From the NCBI GenBank assembly GCA_014905825.1, contig JACGCN010000010.1, forward strand, positions 186,001 through 250,000: a stretch of DNA of 64,000 nucleotides, written 5' to 3'. Positions 1 to 13,459 of this stretch are shown here, piece after piece (position 1 is the first letter of the stretch; every line of letters begins with the position of its first letter). Origin of the DNA: Lyophyllum atratum (Eukaryota; Basidiomycota; Agaricomycetes; Agaricales; Lyophyllaceae). Both the position numbers and the translations under genes were made by a program. The notes below the pieces were generated by a model. It saw only the letters and a list, made by a program, of their open reading frames with translations, did no database searches and was not told the DNA's origin.

Positions 1-3000
1 TTACATCCTGGAACTCATCCCGCGCCGATTTAGAGTCTTTACGCGCTTTATCCGCTTCTCTTTCCGTATCCGCGAGCTTAGCTTCAACATCATCAAGGCT
101 ACAACGAAGGCCGTCAGGAAAGTGATTGCGAAGATAATGAAGCAGAGAGCGTACCGCTCGATCGCCTTCAAGTTAGGCGCCATGCGCTCAATCTCAGTGT
201 TCAGCTTGGCGATTTCCTTGTCGAAATCCTCCACCGAGCCACTTTCGCGTGTCTCCTCATCCAAGCTTTCAAAGTCAACCTCGATGCCAAAGTCCTGCAC
301 CTTCTTCGGCTGCTGCGTCCCATCTTCGTCCTCGTCAACGTCCATCGCGACTTCTTCTCGGAGGTTCTAAGAACGGATATCAAATACTAATCGTATAGCA
401 CGATGCATAGACCATACCTCTTCCATAGGCACATTCTTCAGATTCCCTCGCAGCAGCGGAAGCTGTATCTCCTCCAGACGACATTTACGGTAGATCGCCG
501 ACCGCTCCAACCCCAGCTTCTCAATCTCGTCGTTCTAAGCACAGCGTTAGTATGATTCCAACAGCCCAAAACAAAGAGGGGAGCCACTAACACATGTGGC
601 AATTTCCTTGAGCGCCATATCCAGCGCCTTCGCCGCCTTGGACGTTGTCTTCTTCACCGCCTCCACCACCTTATTCTTCTCTTCCAACGTTTCCTGTATC
701 TCCCCCAGCTCCTCCCTCAGACCCGCAATCGTGCTCTCAAATGCTACGATCTCCTCCTTGAGCGTGTCCCGTTGTGCCTCCCACTTTGCAAGGTTCGCCT
801 CCTCGGCTGCAATCACACCTTCGAGATTTGCCAGCCGCTCCCCTGTGGTCTTCAGGCCTTCCGCCTCGAAGTCGGCCCTAAGATGGTTTAGTCAGACCCC
901 GAAATGTACAGATACGGAAACGACTCACTGATGACCGAGCCGGGCAATCTGCGTCTCGAACTGCATCCTCGCCTTGCTCTCCTCCTGTGCAACCTTCATC
1001 TGACGCTCCTCATACTCGCGAATATTCGCAACCCCGATTTTCTTGCAGAACGCCTTAAAGACGCCATCTTCGGCTGCGTTGACGACCGCTGAGAGTTGTG
1101 CGATTTGCGCTAGACAAGTGGCATGGCTCTTTTCCACCTATCGACAAATGAACATCGTCAGTATATGATGATATGCAGGGCGGCAGGATGGACCCTACCT
1201 TTTTCAACTCGGGGGTGGTCTGCTTTATCTCCTTCTCGAGGTGTTTGAGTTCGTCTTTCAGCCCAGTGATGCGGAGTTTACACGCGCTCTGCGATGCTCA
1301 GAGTTAGTACACCCTCAGGAAGTGGAAATAACAGTGAGGGGTCTCACCAAGTCGTCCCTCGCCACCGTGATAACTGAGTCCAAACGTGATATCTCCGCAA
1401 TGAGGTTCTCGTCCGTCTGGCCACGCGGCTTTTGCTTCGCAAGTTCGCGCATTTGCGCCTTGAGACCATCCCGGACTCGCATCAGACCTGTTGATAGCAC
1501 ACTCCATGAACATTATGGGACCCGTTCTTGGAGAATATGCTTACCCTGCACATCCTTCTCATCCCACTTCTTCCCCACCCCATGTGTACTCCTGCCACCC
1601 GTGATGAGCCCACTCTTATGAATAACCGTCCCCTCCAGCGTGACAGCTACCACAATGCCCAGTCAGCAAACACCTAAAACCAAAGAGAATGGCGTACCCT
1701 TCACCTCCTGACCCTTCTCATAGCACACATACCTCGCACTCTCCATCGTATCACACACCAACGCATTCCCACACGCATGATGTATGGCCCGCTCAACAGC
1801 GCCCTCGCTGACTATGACGTCCACGGCGAGCCGTACCCCTTTGGCGAAGGACCGGAATTTGTCGTTTACGGGTTTCACTTGTATCGTGTCAAGGGGGATG
1901 AAAGTCGCTTGGCCTGCGCGTTGATTGCGCATATACTTGTGAAAGATTTCAGTTGATATAGACAAGGGTTCAAGGGTCGAGGGTGACGGCCACACACCTC
2001 AATGCAGTCAATCGCTGTCTTCTCCTCGTCGACCACAATTGCATCAATATTTCTCCCAAGCACAACTGACATCGCCGTCTCGTACTTCCTCGCTATGGGC
2101 TTGCATAGATCCACCACGCGGCCTCGTACACCTACCACCGCGTCAGCCCCTCTCCAAATAAAAAGAGGACCAAGTCACTCACCCGGAAATATACGCTGCA
2201 GACTCGCCAGCGTCTCCTTCAGCCTCACCTCCCTCTCCGACTCATTCCTATCCACACCCGCCTGCAACAGCTGCTGATACACAGCCTGCAGCTTCTCATC
2301 CGCCTCCTGTTCCAGCTTCGAAATCCTTGTCTTCTCGGACTGCTGATTCTCCAGCTCCTGTCGTATCCGCGCGAGTTCGGCTTGTAGAGACGTGATTTTC
2401 GCTTCGAGCTGTGGGGGCGTGTGAGCTATGTCAAAGTGAGGGTGCGAAGAGGGAAAGGAGCAGGCACCTCGGCTTTTTTCTCGGTCTGGGCGGTTAGTTC
2501 TTCCGCGCGGGTGTCGCGTTTTTCGCGGAGACCCGACTCGCGCTCGATGAGCTGGGCAAGCGTCCGGCTGACGGTCTTTTCATCACGCGTCAGCCGTTCA
2601 AGCTGCTGTCGCTCGTCAATGGCGAGTACGTTCGCCGCCGCTTTCCTTCAAGGAGTCAGATACATAAATAGCAAACGACGAATGAACACCCACAGTTTCC
2701 GGTACTCCTCGAGGCTCTCCTCGCTGAGCGCCATGTTCTTCTGCGAGGCCTTACGTTGCTCTTCCTGCGCCGCATCCGCCGCCCGTCTCACACTCTCCAG
2801 CTCCTTCTGCAGCGCCTCCACCCGTTCCCGCAACTTCTCCTCGTTCCGCGCTACCTCTTCTCTTGTCTTGCCTGTATTATTGATCTTGCGTGTGCTATGG
2901 GTGATCTGTGCCTCTACCGCCACGAGGTCAGGTTTCTGTCGAGTGGTGAGTGTAAATTCCGTCGAGCTATAAAGCACTCCCACCTTGCCATCCACAGCTT

Positions 3001-4025
3001 TCTCCGCCTTCTTGATGGCCTTTTCCTTCTGCATCACACTCCCCCGAACCTTCGCCTGCTCCGCCCTGGCCACCTCAAGCGCCTTATCATGCACACGCTG
3101 CTCCGCCCTCTGCCCCACCAGCTCCTTATTCTTCGCCACGACAGTCCGCGCATTCTCCTCCATCGCCTCCTCGATCTGATACAGCTTAAACAAATGCCTC
3201 CGCAGAATCAACTCATCCTTCTCGGCGCACAGACTCTCGAACCGCTCCGCCTCGCCCTTTTGCTCCTTGTACGTCTTGATCTCGCCGGCTATACCGCGCC
3301 GCTTCGTGAAGTTGAAAGTCGCGTTTTCGGTCGCGCGTTCCTGCGCCTCTTTCGCCTTTTCATATTCGGGAGCAAGCTCGAGGGAGCCGCTGATTTGGTC
3401 AATGAGTCGTGAGAGTTCGCGCGGGGACTGGGAGGCGACGGCTTCGACGTCGCCTTGAAAGACAAGAAAGTTTTTGGCCTTGACGAGGATGTTATGTCCA
3501 ATAAGGGCCGAATTATAGGCGGAGTACGTGACGGCTTTGTTATTGAGCTTGTACTCTGAGGCACCAGTAGTCGAGACCCTAGATAGAAGTCAGGTTCCGG
3601 AAACGCAAGTAAGCTCGCGACATACGTTCGTTGAAACTTCCACTCCTTGCCATCCGCATCCGTATACACAGCCAGGACCCACGCCTTCTTCGCAGTGCCC
3701 TCTCCTTCTTCCTCCTCCTCATCTTCTTCCGCGCCTGCTTCCGACCCGTCTTCGACGGCAAGCCGCCTGCCGCGGTAGACGAGATCCTTCAGCTGAGAAC
3801 TGCGCAGCTGCGCACTCTTCACGCCGAGCACAAACGAGATGGCGTCCATGAGATTCGACTTGCCCGCGCCATTGGGACCGATGACCGACGTGAAGTTTCG
3901 AAAGGGCCCGATTGTCTGGTGGCCTCTGCAGAAATAGTGAGATCTTCCCCTGACCATGATACAGGGGGAAATTGGACATACCTATAAGACTTGAAGTCGC
4001 ATACTTCGATGCGCAGGAGAGGCAT
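1..4025 (-). CDS. SMC1: SMC1, cohesin ATPase subunit (C-terminal part outside window)
   Basis: This is the N-terminal and central part of the cohesin core subunit Smc1, which pairs with Smc3 in a ring holding sister chromatids together. The ATG at 4025 opens MPLLRIEVCDFKSYR. After a short intron comes a head with Walker A GPNGAGKS and the motif AISFVLGVKSAQLRSSQLKD, very typical of Smc1. A long charged coiled coil fills about 3450-2180, and the hinge lies at about 2140-1620 (VVGVRGRVVDLCKPI, RNIDAIVVDEEKTAIDCIE). A second coiled coil continues to position 1, with several short introns. The C-terminal ABC signature and Walker B are not present because the gene runs off the window. An acidic insert rich in E and D, at about 3715-3760, follows the N-terminal motif. 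No frame break was seen in the exons read. PEX3 ends about 295 bp upstream on the same strand. Confidence 0.95.
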
Positions 4026-4319
4026 GGCTGAGACGGCTGAGGGAGGTGGCCAACCGTTGAACGCGGCGAGACAGAACGCGTCTGATAGTCACGTTCCCAC
4101 AGTCACAATCACCGCATTTGGCAATTATCATTATCTGAAGTACCAACGTCTAAGGTATTCTCTTCTTCGTCCTGCAGACAAGCGTTTTCTATGCTAACCA
4201 GTATATATACTTCTTGGCAGACTCCGACCCCAAAGCTCTACCTCGTCTCCCGCACGTGCGTACGGCCCAATGGTATCCTGTACACACCGCCCATTCCAAT
4301 TACAACACAACCTCACCCG

Positions 4320-6322
4320 TCACCGAAACCGATCCTCAAACTTCGCAAACACAATCCCAGAAAGACACTCCACCTCTCTCACCGCCAACAAACCCTGCAA
4401 GAAAAAACGAAATGATTAACACAACAAAAAAGTAAAGAAGACGAGCCACGCCCAACTCACATCCACCAGCTCATTCGGCAGCGCATTCATCGCCAGCCGA
4501 CTCCACCTCGCCAAGCCCGGCAGCAGCCCCGCCAGCCGTATCCTCACCGGCTCTCCTACAAGCCCCGGCCCCGACTCAACAAACACACTTCTCTCCAGCC
4601 CCTCAAACAGCACCTCCGTCGCATGGTCCAGACACACCTCCAGCACGCGCGTAAAATCCGACGACGCAACAATGGCGCGCGTCTCCTCCAGCAGCGCCGT
4701 GAACGCCGGGTCCTGCACGTCGTACGGATGAGGCACGGCAGGGAGGTGCGGGTGGGAATGGGAGAGCTGGGAGGAGGCGGCGTCGTCGCATTCGAGGAGG
4801 TCGTAGGGTGCGGAGGCGGCATGGGAGGGGAACCCGCCTTGTGTGAGGACGTGTTGAACCGTCTCGGGCGTGGGAGGGAGCAGAGACGAAACGAAGCTGT
4901 TCCCATCGTTAACACCCATCTCTCAATGTCCATAGTATCAACGTACTTTATTCGTCGTTCCTTGCCTTCAAATGTGATTTCATGCTCCACTCTCCGCCGA
5001 ACATCGCTCACAAGTCTATGCAAATCAATCGCCGCGAGCTTACTCTTCAACGACACCCTACACGATCCATCAGCCCCATTCCCAACAAAGTACAAGTCCA
5101 CGGTACTCACCCTTCAAACGCCTCCTCAACCCCCCGCCTCACCCTCTCCCCAACATCCTTCCACCCCACATGCAAAATCCACCAACTCATCGTCAAAAAC
5201 CGACTCTCGACCTCCTCACTAATCTCCCCCCCCTCCACCCCCGGCTCCTCGTCGCCCAGAAGCGCCGACATATCCCCCGCCAACAGGTCCTCCAAGCCCT
5301 TACCCGAGTTCATCAGGATATTGCTGAGTGAGAGCTCATCCTCGAGGCGGTCCTGCATCCGTTCCTCCCGCTCCATCTGGAGCACAGACTGCACGTACTT
5401 TGTCCGCGCAAGAAGCGTCAGCTGGATCGTGGTGAGCAGCGCCAGAAGCGTAGTCGAGTATAGCGTCGTCAGCGTCCTCGTAAACGCTGCATTCATACAA
5501 GTCAGCACAAGGACACCCATCCCAAAAAGCAACGCACTAAGTATCTTCACCTCATTCCACAGCTCCGCCGTCGTCCTCGCGCTGCTCGAGTCCGACACCA
5601 TCGAAGAACTCATCACACTCTCCACCTAACATAAAAAATAAGTTCCACTTCAGCCCAAATCAAAACACACCACCCACCGTCCCCGAGCCCGCCACAGAAA
5701 CGCTCTCCACCGTCCCAACCGACTCCGCCATCCTCCCCACCTCCTCCCCCTCCCCCCTCGGTGTCCCAGACGACTCCACCCAGCTCTGCAGCCCAGACGT
5801 CGACATCTCCGAACCCTCACCCGCCGCACCCACACCACGCCCCTCCACCGACGCAACCGACACCACCCCCGACCCCGCATCCGACCGCGCATCCCCCTCC
5901 CCCACCACCTCCACACTACTCCCCACACTCGACGGCGCCCTCTCCCTCCTCTTACTCTCCAGCCTCGCCCTCGACCGACTCTGCAATTCCGCCGTCAACC
6001 CCTCCACGTCCATCTCACTCAACACCCGATCCGACAGCGTCTGAATGAGCGCCATCACCGTATACGAGACATTATCCTGCGTCCCCCGAAACCTCCTCTT
6101 CAAACTACGCGCGTACCCCAATCAACAACCCACACCAAATCCCCCATAAACCCGGAAGACTCACTTTTCACGGGCCATACGTTCCTGCTCCAGCCTATCC
6201 TTGACCTCCTCAAGCCGGTCCCGAACATAGCTCCGGACGATATACGCACCGCCCACGATCACCGCAGCTTTTGAGAGCCCTTTCCGCCGTTCCGAAACGA
6301 AAGATCTGACGCTGGTCAACAT
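4320..6322 (-). CDS. PEX3: Peroxin-3 (PEX3), peroxisomal membrane biogenesis factor
   Basis: PEX3 is an integral peroxisomal membrane protein that docks Pex19 and is needed to insert peroxisomal membrane proteins. The chosen ATG at 6322 gives MLTSVRSFVSERRKG followed by a short hydrophobic segment (AAVIVGGAYIV) and a charged helix, the usual Pex3 N-terminus. The next exon carries the conserved block RFRGTQDNVSYTVMALIQTL, then LTAELQSRSRARLESKRR after a serine-rich stretch. An exon at about 5107-5625 has LWNEVKILSALLFGMGVLVL. The last intron (about 4397-4460) leads to a short exon ending EDRFR and a TGA at 4320-4322. A start 54 nt upstream is possible but adds residues not expected in the family. 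It lies in tandem with SMC1. A low-complexity Ser/Thr/Pro-like linker at about 5660-5950 is longer than I would expect. Confidence 0.9.
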
Positions 6323-6748
6323 GGACGACGGGGGAGGACACAGGTAGTCCGGCAACGTCGTCGTCGCGCCAAACACATGAATTTCATGCTTACGTCAGCT
6401 GCTCAAGGTCGTCTCGACGCACTCGTGGACTCGAACCCAGCCGTCCTGTCCGTCATCGCAGTGCTTAATCTGAATGGAAGGCGCGATGTTTTATTGAAAA
6501 AAATCTGATGTGCCTGTTTTTGGATGATGTGGAGGGGTAATTACTACCAGGACTAATAACACCGCAACAGTGTCCAAATCCGTAACGGCTGGTGTCGAGA
6601 CTAACGCACTCGATTCCCTCTATTAATAATAAATCTACAAATTACAATTAACTCATTATAAGTGGTCCCATGGTATGATAAGCAAGAATATGGACGTCTC
6701 ATAGACCCCTCCTTTGAGTCAGTGAAAGCAAAAACCGAGGTAGGAACA
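6323..6748. other. Intergenic: PEX3 5' flank and MAPK 3' flank
   Basis: No coding signal on either strand. The part near 6600-6660 is AT-rich (3' flank of the MAP kinase gene). The part next to PEX3 holds its promoter and 5' UTR. Confidence 0.5.
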
Positions 6749-8869
<2,121 letters not shown>

Positions 8870-9151
8870 GCCAGGTCACCTCATCCCCGTCGTAGAGATG
8901 AACTTGTCGCAGCGGTCGAGGCGCACAAGCGAGTACTTGTGGAGGATCATCTTCGCAGGCTCTTTTGTATCACCGGCCTAGCGCAGACGCACTGGGACCA
9001 GGGCCGCTTTGATGAAGCGGAGAACCTTGATGTCGCAGGACTCGAGACAAGCAAGCGACTACTTAGGGAGGCGCACGCCAATACGCTCATTGCGAAATCT
9101 ATTCTAGCAGAGACACATTGCCATCATGGCCGTTGGGGGAAAGAGGCTTGA
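8870..9151 (+). pseudogene. Relic of a TPR / kinesin-light-chain-like protein
   Basis: The translated plus strand contains two tetratricopeptide units of the kind common in basidiomycete TPR proteins. Recognisable stretches are GLAQTHWDQGRFDEAENLDV and SILAETHCHHGRWGKEA, each matching the A/G/Y-rich helix-turn-helix pattern with 'QGR..EAE'. A stop follows at once, no upstream exons with more repeats or an NB-ARC domain were found, and the surroundings are non-coding. It is therefore read as the remnant of a larger repeat gene. No function is assigned. Confidence 0.55.
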
Positions 9152-9846
9152 AGCCCTGCTGATGAACGCAAGGAAGCACGTACCCCATCCGGAGCTCATC
9201 AGTATCTCGGAATGTCTCTGTGCCAAAGAAAAGCTTTGCGCTCACACTAGTAGAGGAGTTATAATTCCTGCTTCCCAGGGGGGGAGATCTTGTGAGCACC
9301 TTTGGCACATCGCCCGACATCTATATACAGTAATTACATGCATAATCGCAATGCAACTCGTTCTCGAATCAGACGCAGTCACCACGCACACACTGACCTC
9401 AATACACTCTTCAACTCAAGATAAATGTAACTAAATAAACAGATGTTATCACATTGTGTTTTGACGCTACTACGCCTCCTTGTACACCCGTCATAAATAC
9501 TGCTATGCATACGAACCACAATCCCCTCTCGGATGTTCACGATCGAGCTCCCGCTTCACGCAACGAAGTCACAATCAATACGTTAAAAAAGGGACACAGA
9601 GAGAATGATTCTACAGAAGAAACAGACGCGGAAGTAAAAAAAATCGAACAATGTCAGTAGGTACGAGTACTGATTATATTACGCTTTTGGCAGATGAGTC
9701 TGTGCGCGGCGTAGCTTGTAGTATGATGACGATGGTGTGGCCAAAAAGAAAAAAAAAAGAAAAAGAAAGCAAAACAGTAAGTACAGGACCGACGACAAGC
9801 AGGGGGGGCGGATTGTCGTTTTTAATCCACGTTCGCCCAAAACGAC
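9152..9846. other. Intergenic: nothing recognised
   Basis: Low-information sequence with A-rich runs (9745-9775) just downstream of the CCCH protein gene, probably its 3' flank. No gene or RNA recognised. Confidence 0.4.
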
Positions 9847-12509
9847 TCATCCATCCATGCTGAACAGATCATCATCATCATCACGGCTCACCACAGGCCC
9901 GCTCAACGGGCTCAGCGGCCCCACCTGCTGCTGGGGATACCTCCCACCACTAACATTCCTCGTCAGCCCCGGCGGCGCCATCGTGCTCCCCTGCGCCTGG
10001 CCCACCCCCGGACCCACCGGTACAGGCGCCGCACCCCCTTGACCTTGAGCCCTCGACGCCGTAGCCGTAGCCGCAGAGTACGACAGGCGCGAGAACATGC
10101 CGTCCAAGCCCGAAGAATTACCCGACGGCGGCGACGCCGCCTTCCATCCGCCGTACGGGCCGCTGCTGGGGATGCCGGCGTTGGAAGCGGGATCCGCGGG
10201 TGGCGTGCCACCGCCGAAGATGCTGGCGCTGCCTGGGGAGGCGAGCGGGGGGAGTGCGTGGATGCGCGAGTAACCGGCTGCGAGGCCCTGCGGGAGACTC
10301 TGTCCCGGTGCATGCGACTGGAGCGCACGGGCACCAGGGGAGAGGAGGTGTGAGCCTTCATCGGGGTTGGGGTTGTTGGATGCTGGGTTGGAGGGGATGG
10401 GCCGTGCGGTGTGGGGTTGGGGGTGTAGATGGTGATGTTGGTGTTGGGTGAGATCAAAGGGCGAGGGAGTGGCGCGGTATGTGTGGAGTGTGTTCGTCTG
10501 CGAATTGGTATGAGTGTGGATGTGGTTACCTGGAGAGCTGGAGAGGGTCGGCCCGCCACTGAGGAGGTAGTTGTTGGCCAGCGTCGAGCCAGCCCCCCCT
10601 GTTCCGCCGTACATCGGTCCACTAGTATTCCTCACGCCTCTTCCCAACCCGCCGAGGCCCAACTGTTGCGCCTGAACTTGCTTTGCCTTCGATGTCAGGT
10701 AATGCGAGTGAAGGCCAGGCAGGAACGCCGCACTAGCATTGCTTGGGCTGAGGTTCATCATTCCGCTGCCTGCGCTGCCCATGCTCATGCTCAGCATGTC
10801 GTCACCCCCACCATTGTGTCCATGTGGCATCCCAGCGTCGAAGCGAGGCACGAATGACGAAGAAGGCGTGCCTCTATGTGTAGGAGGAGAGGAGGGTAGA
10901 GGACCTGCGTTGTTTTCGGCCCAGATCGACCTGACGTCGCCGAGGAGCGATGGGGCAGGGACTGAACGTGAGTAGCGATGACCCATACCCTGCCCACCAC
11001 CACCCATACCCGCACCCGCGCCTCCCAGCTCCCCCGTGACAAAACCAGCACCAGAGGCACCTAAAGCGGTCGCGGGACCCTGCCCTGAATTGCTCCTCGA
11101 CATCCTTCTACTCCTTTCCTCCGGTGTAAGCAAATCCGTCAACGAGCTGGGCAGGAAATCCTCAAAGTCTCCGTCCTCCACAGCGACGTCTTGCCCGCGT
11201 CCGGCACCAGGTCTTCCCATACCCAGCCCAGACCTCTTAGCACCATACTCCTCGACCTCGAACCCAATATCGTACTCGCCGCGCCCTCCGCCATTCATCC
11301 GCTGCTGCACTGACGACGGCACCATCCCCGCGAATCCACCCGTCCCAATGCTGCCGCTCTCCCCGCCACCACTGCCCCATCCCTTCCTCCCGCCCATCAT
11401 CGCCAGCCCGCTCCCGAGACTGGCAGCCATACCACCAGTACCGTTGTACGACCCTCCTCCCGACAGGAACACGGACTGTGTCCCTGGCGCAGAAAACGGC
11501 GAGCTCGATAGGAAGTTATTCCCGTTATCTGATGCGCCCGGGGCGACGTTGATGCCATTAAGATGATGAGGGGAGGTGCCCGGCGAGAACGTCGTGCCGT
11601 TCGTCCTAGAGGCGCTGCTGGGGGGAGAACCGATAGGTCCGAAGTCCGTTGCAGGTTTTGTAGGTGTGGCGGCGGTACGCGGGGCAGAGGCAGGTAGGGG
11701 TGCAGGGGATTTTGGCTTGGATGGAGTCGGGTCTGCAGAGGCAGACGGGGTCGGGGCAGCAGTACTATCTTGCGATGCCTGCTTTCCCTGAGCAGGGGCA
11801 GTTGCTAGCTTCACACCGTCGCCTTCTAGGTCGTCAAGAACACCAAATGAAGCAAGTGGTGGTGCGGGTGCAGACGGAGAAAGGGTCGCCTTCAGCGGCA
11901 TGGACATTGGTGGACGTCCAGTTGGGGTGGAAGATGCGATACGAGTGGGAGCAGTCGAGCCACCAGCGAGCAGGGGGTTGCGGTTCCCTAAGTTGCCAGA
12001 ATTCGGCGCATGGCCGTCACGTTTTGGATTGCCTCCCCGTCCATTTTTTCCATCCCTACCACCTCTCTCAGACCGCTCTCCGCGCTCGCCACCACCGGCA
12101 GCCGCTGCAGCAGCGATCTGAGCAGTCTTCTTGTTCTTTCGATCCATAGCCATGTTCTGGCCCGGCAGGATATGTGCCAGAGCGCATTTGTGGCCAAATT
12201 TGCAGTTACCCTTTACGAACCACGCACAGGTCTCCTTCTGACCGCCTGGTTCTGTAAGGGTGTGGGAGAATGGGCAGGATGATCCGGCTGTGCACCCTCC
12301 CACTTTGTAGAATTTACATGGGACATGCGATAGATCCTTGGATGCTACAAGAAAATACACAATGAGCCGATAAGTATACGATTTCAAGCACAACGATACG
12401 CACATTTAGCGGCTGCTGCTGCAGAGGCTTTTTGCCTCCCCCCTCGATCACCTCGCTCGCCTCGTTCTGTGTCCCTTTCCCTGTCGTCGGGCGATTCCGT
12501 AGCCGGCAT
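9847..12509 (-). CDS. Two-CCCH zinc-finger protein with long low-complexity tail
   Basis: Probably an RNA-binding regulator. Exon 1 (ATG at 12509) encodes a short acidic/basic stretch ending in an alanine run. An intron at about 12345-12410 follows, then two CCCH fingers, both C-x7-C-x5-C-x3-H: CKFYKVGGCTAGSSCPFSH and CAWFVKGNCKFGHKCALAH. The remaining 800-odd residues are disordered and rich in G, S, P, N and T, with histidine/threonine-rich patches and a final acidic DDDDD run before the stop at 9847. The finger arrangement resembles fungal Lee1-like CCCH proteins, and members of this class bind mRNA; that is family knowledge. The exact role here is unknown. The large second exon is open throughout. 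Confidence 0.8.
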
Positions 12510-13459
12510 TGAGATACTGTCACAGAAAATTTACAGTGGGGGGGAAGGAAAAGAGAGTACAGATGATGTGGTCGCGTAGAGAAAGCTGTATGCCTGAGCA
12601 GACGTAAACGACGAGCTGCGAGCAGGCCAAGAAAAGATTTCCCTGCAAAACTGCTAACACGTGGAATTAGGTAAGCCATGTTCCGTTCTGCCCTTGAACT
12701 TGAAGGCTCCTTCAACCACCTTGACCTGCATTCCTGCCTTCAGACTGCGCCCCTTACGCCATGAGTAAGATTTCTGCCGGCTCACTTACCCACATCTTAT
12801 GATAGATGTTCACAGGACGCTATGCTCGTTTGAGACTCGCTCGCGTGCCCAATGGGTAATTCTCGGCCTGCTGTCAACAATGATCCATAACCACATCTTA
12901 ACCTTCTCCTTCTTCGCTCTTCCATCTCGGCCATCCGTTCAATGAAATTTCTCCTCAGAAGCGCACACCAGGGCGTAATCAGCTCCCCAGAAAATCTGAT
13001 AACGCATCCGCTTATCAGATAAGACCGTCGGACAACACCTCGGCCTCGCATGGTGTCATCTGAGAAAAACCTTCCAAACCGCGAATGCTATTTATACTCG
13101 TGAGTTATCTGATTAGATGAGCTCCCCTTCCATGTCGCTAAAACCAGCGTCGATCAGCGAGTAACAGGAAAATCCCTTGCCCGACCATGGCATCCAGGTC
13201 GCCTTGTGTTCAGCCTCGACGCCCGGCAGATAGTCCGGTGCCTCGAAGTCCCAAAATTACACAGCCGTCTCCCAAGTGCTGCCAAGAATTTCTTGTAACG
13301 ATCTGCACGGGCAGACGCCTTCCCTCCAAGGATTTCGACCCCTTCGCCCGCCCACATCATGCTACCTAGCTTTTCCAGGAATATGGTTTCGACGCCTCGA
13401 CCTTGGCTGCCCCTCCTGACCCCGATAAGCCTATCTGCGTCCCGCGCTTCTTCACGTAC
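12510..13459. promoter_or_regulatory. Intergenic region with a cluster of ATCWGATAA sites
   Basis: No convincing gene. It carries three exact matches to ATCWGATAA, the consensus of fungal iron-responsive GATA repressors (SreA/Urbs1/Sfu1 family): ATCTGATAA at 12994-13002, TTATCAGATAA at 13012-13022 (matching on both strands), and TTATCTGAT at 13105-13113 (a match on the minus strand). They lie between the divergently placed CCCH gene and the ferric reductase pseudogene. The 5' end of the pseudogene may reach back to about 13187 but could not be matched. Confidence 0.6.
12994..13022. promoter_or_regulatory. Paired iron-type GATA sites (ATCTGATAA / TTATCAGATAA)
   Basis: Two sites 11 bp apart. 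The second reads as ATCWGATAA on both strands. Such extended GATA sites are the reported targets of siderophore/iron repressors in ascomycetes and basidiomycetes, and the neighbouring genes are ferric reductases. Confidence 0.6.

Noticed and set aside
6380..6470. Possible tRNA on the minus strand (GGGTTCGAGTCC, a good B-box)
   Set aside because: The T-stem does not pair, no A-box or acceptor stem is found at the right distance, and it lies in the PEX3 5' flank.
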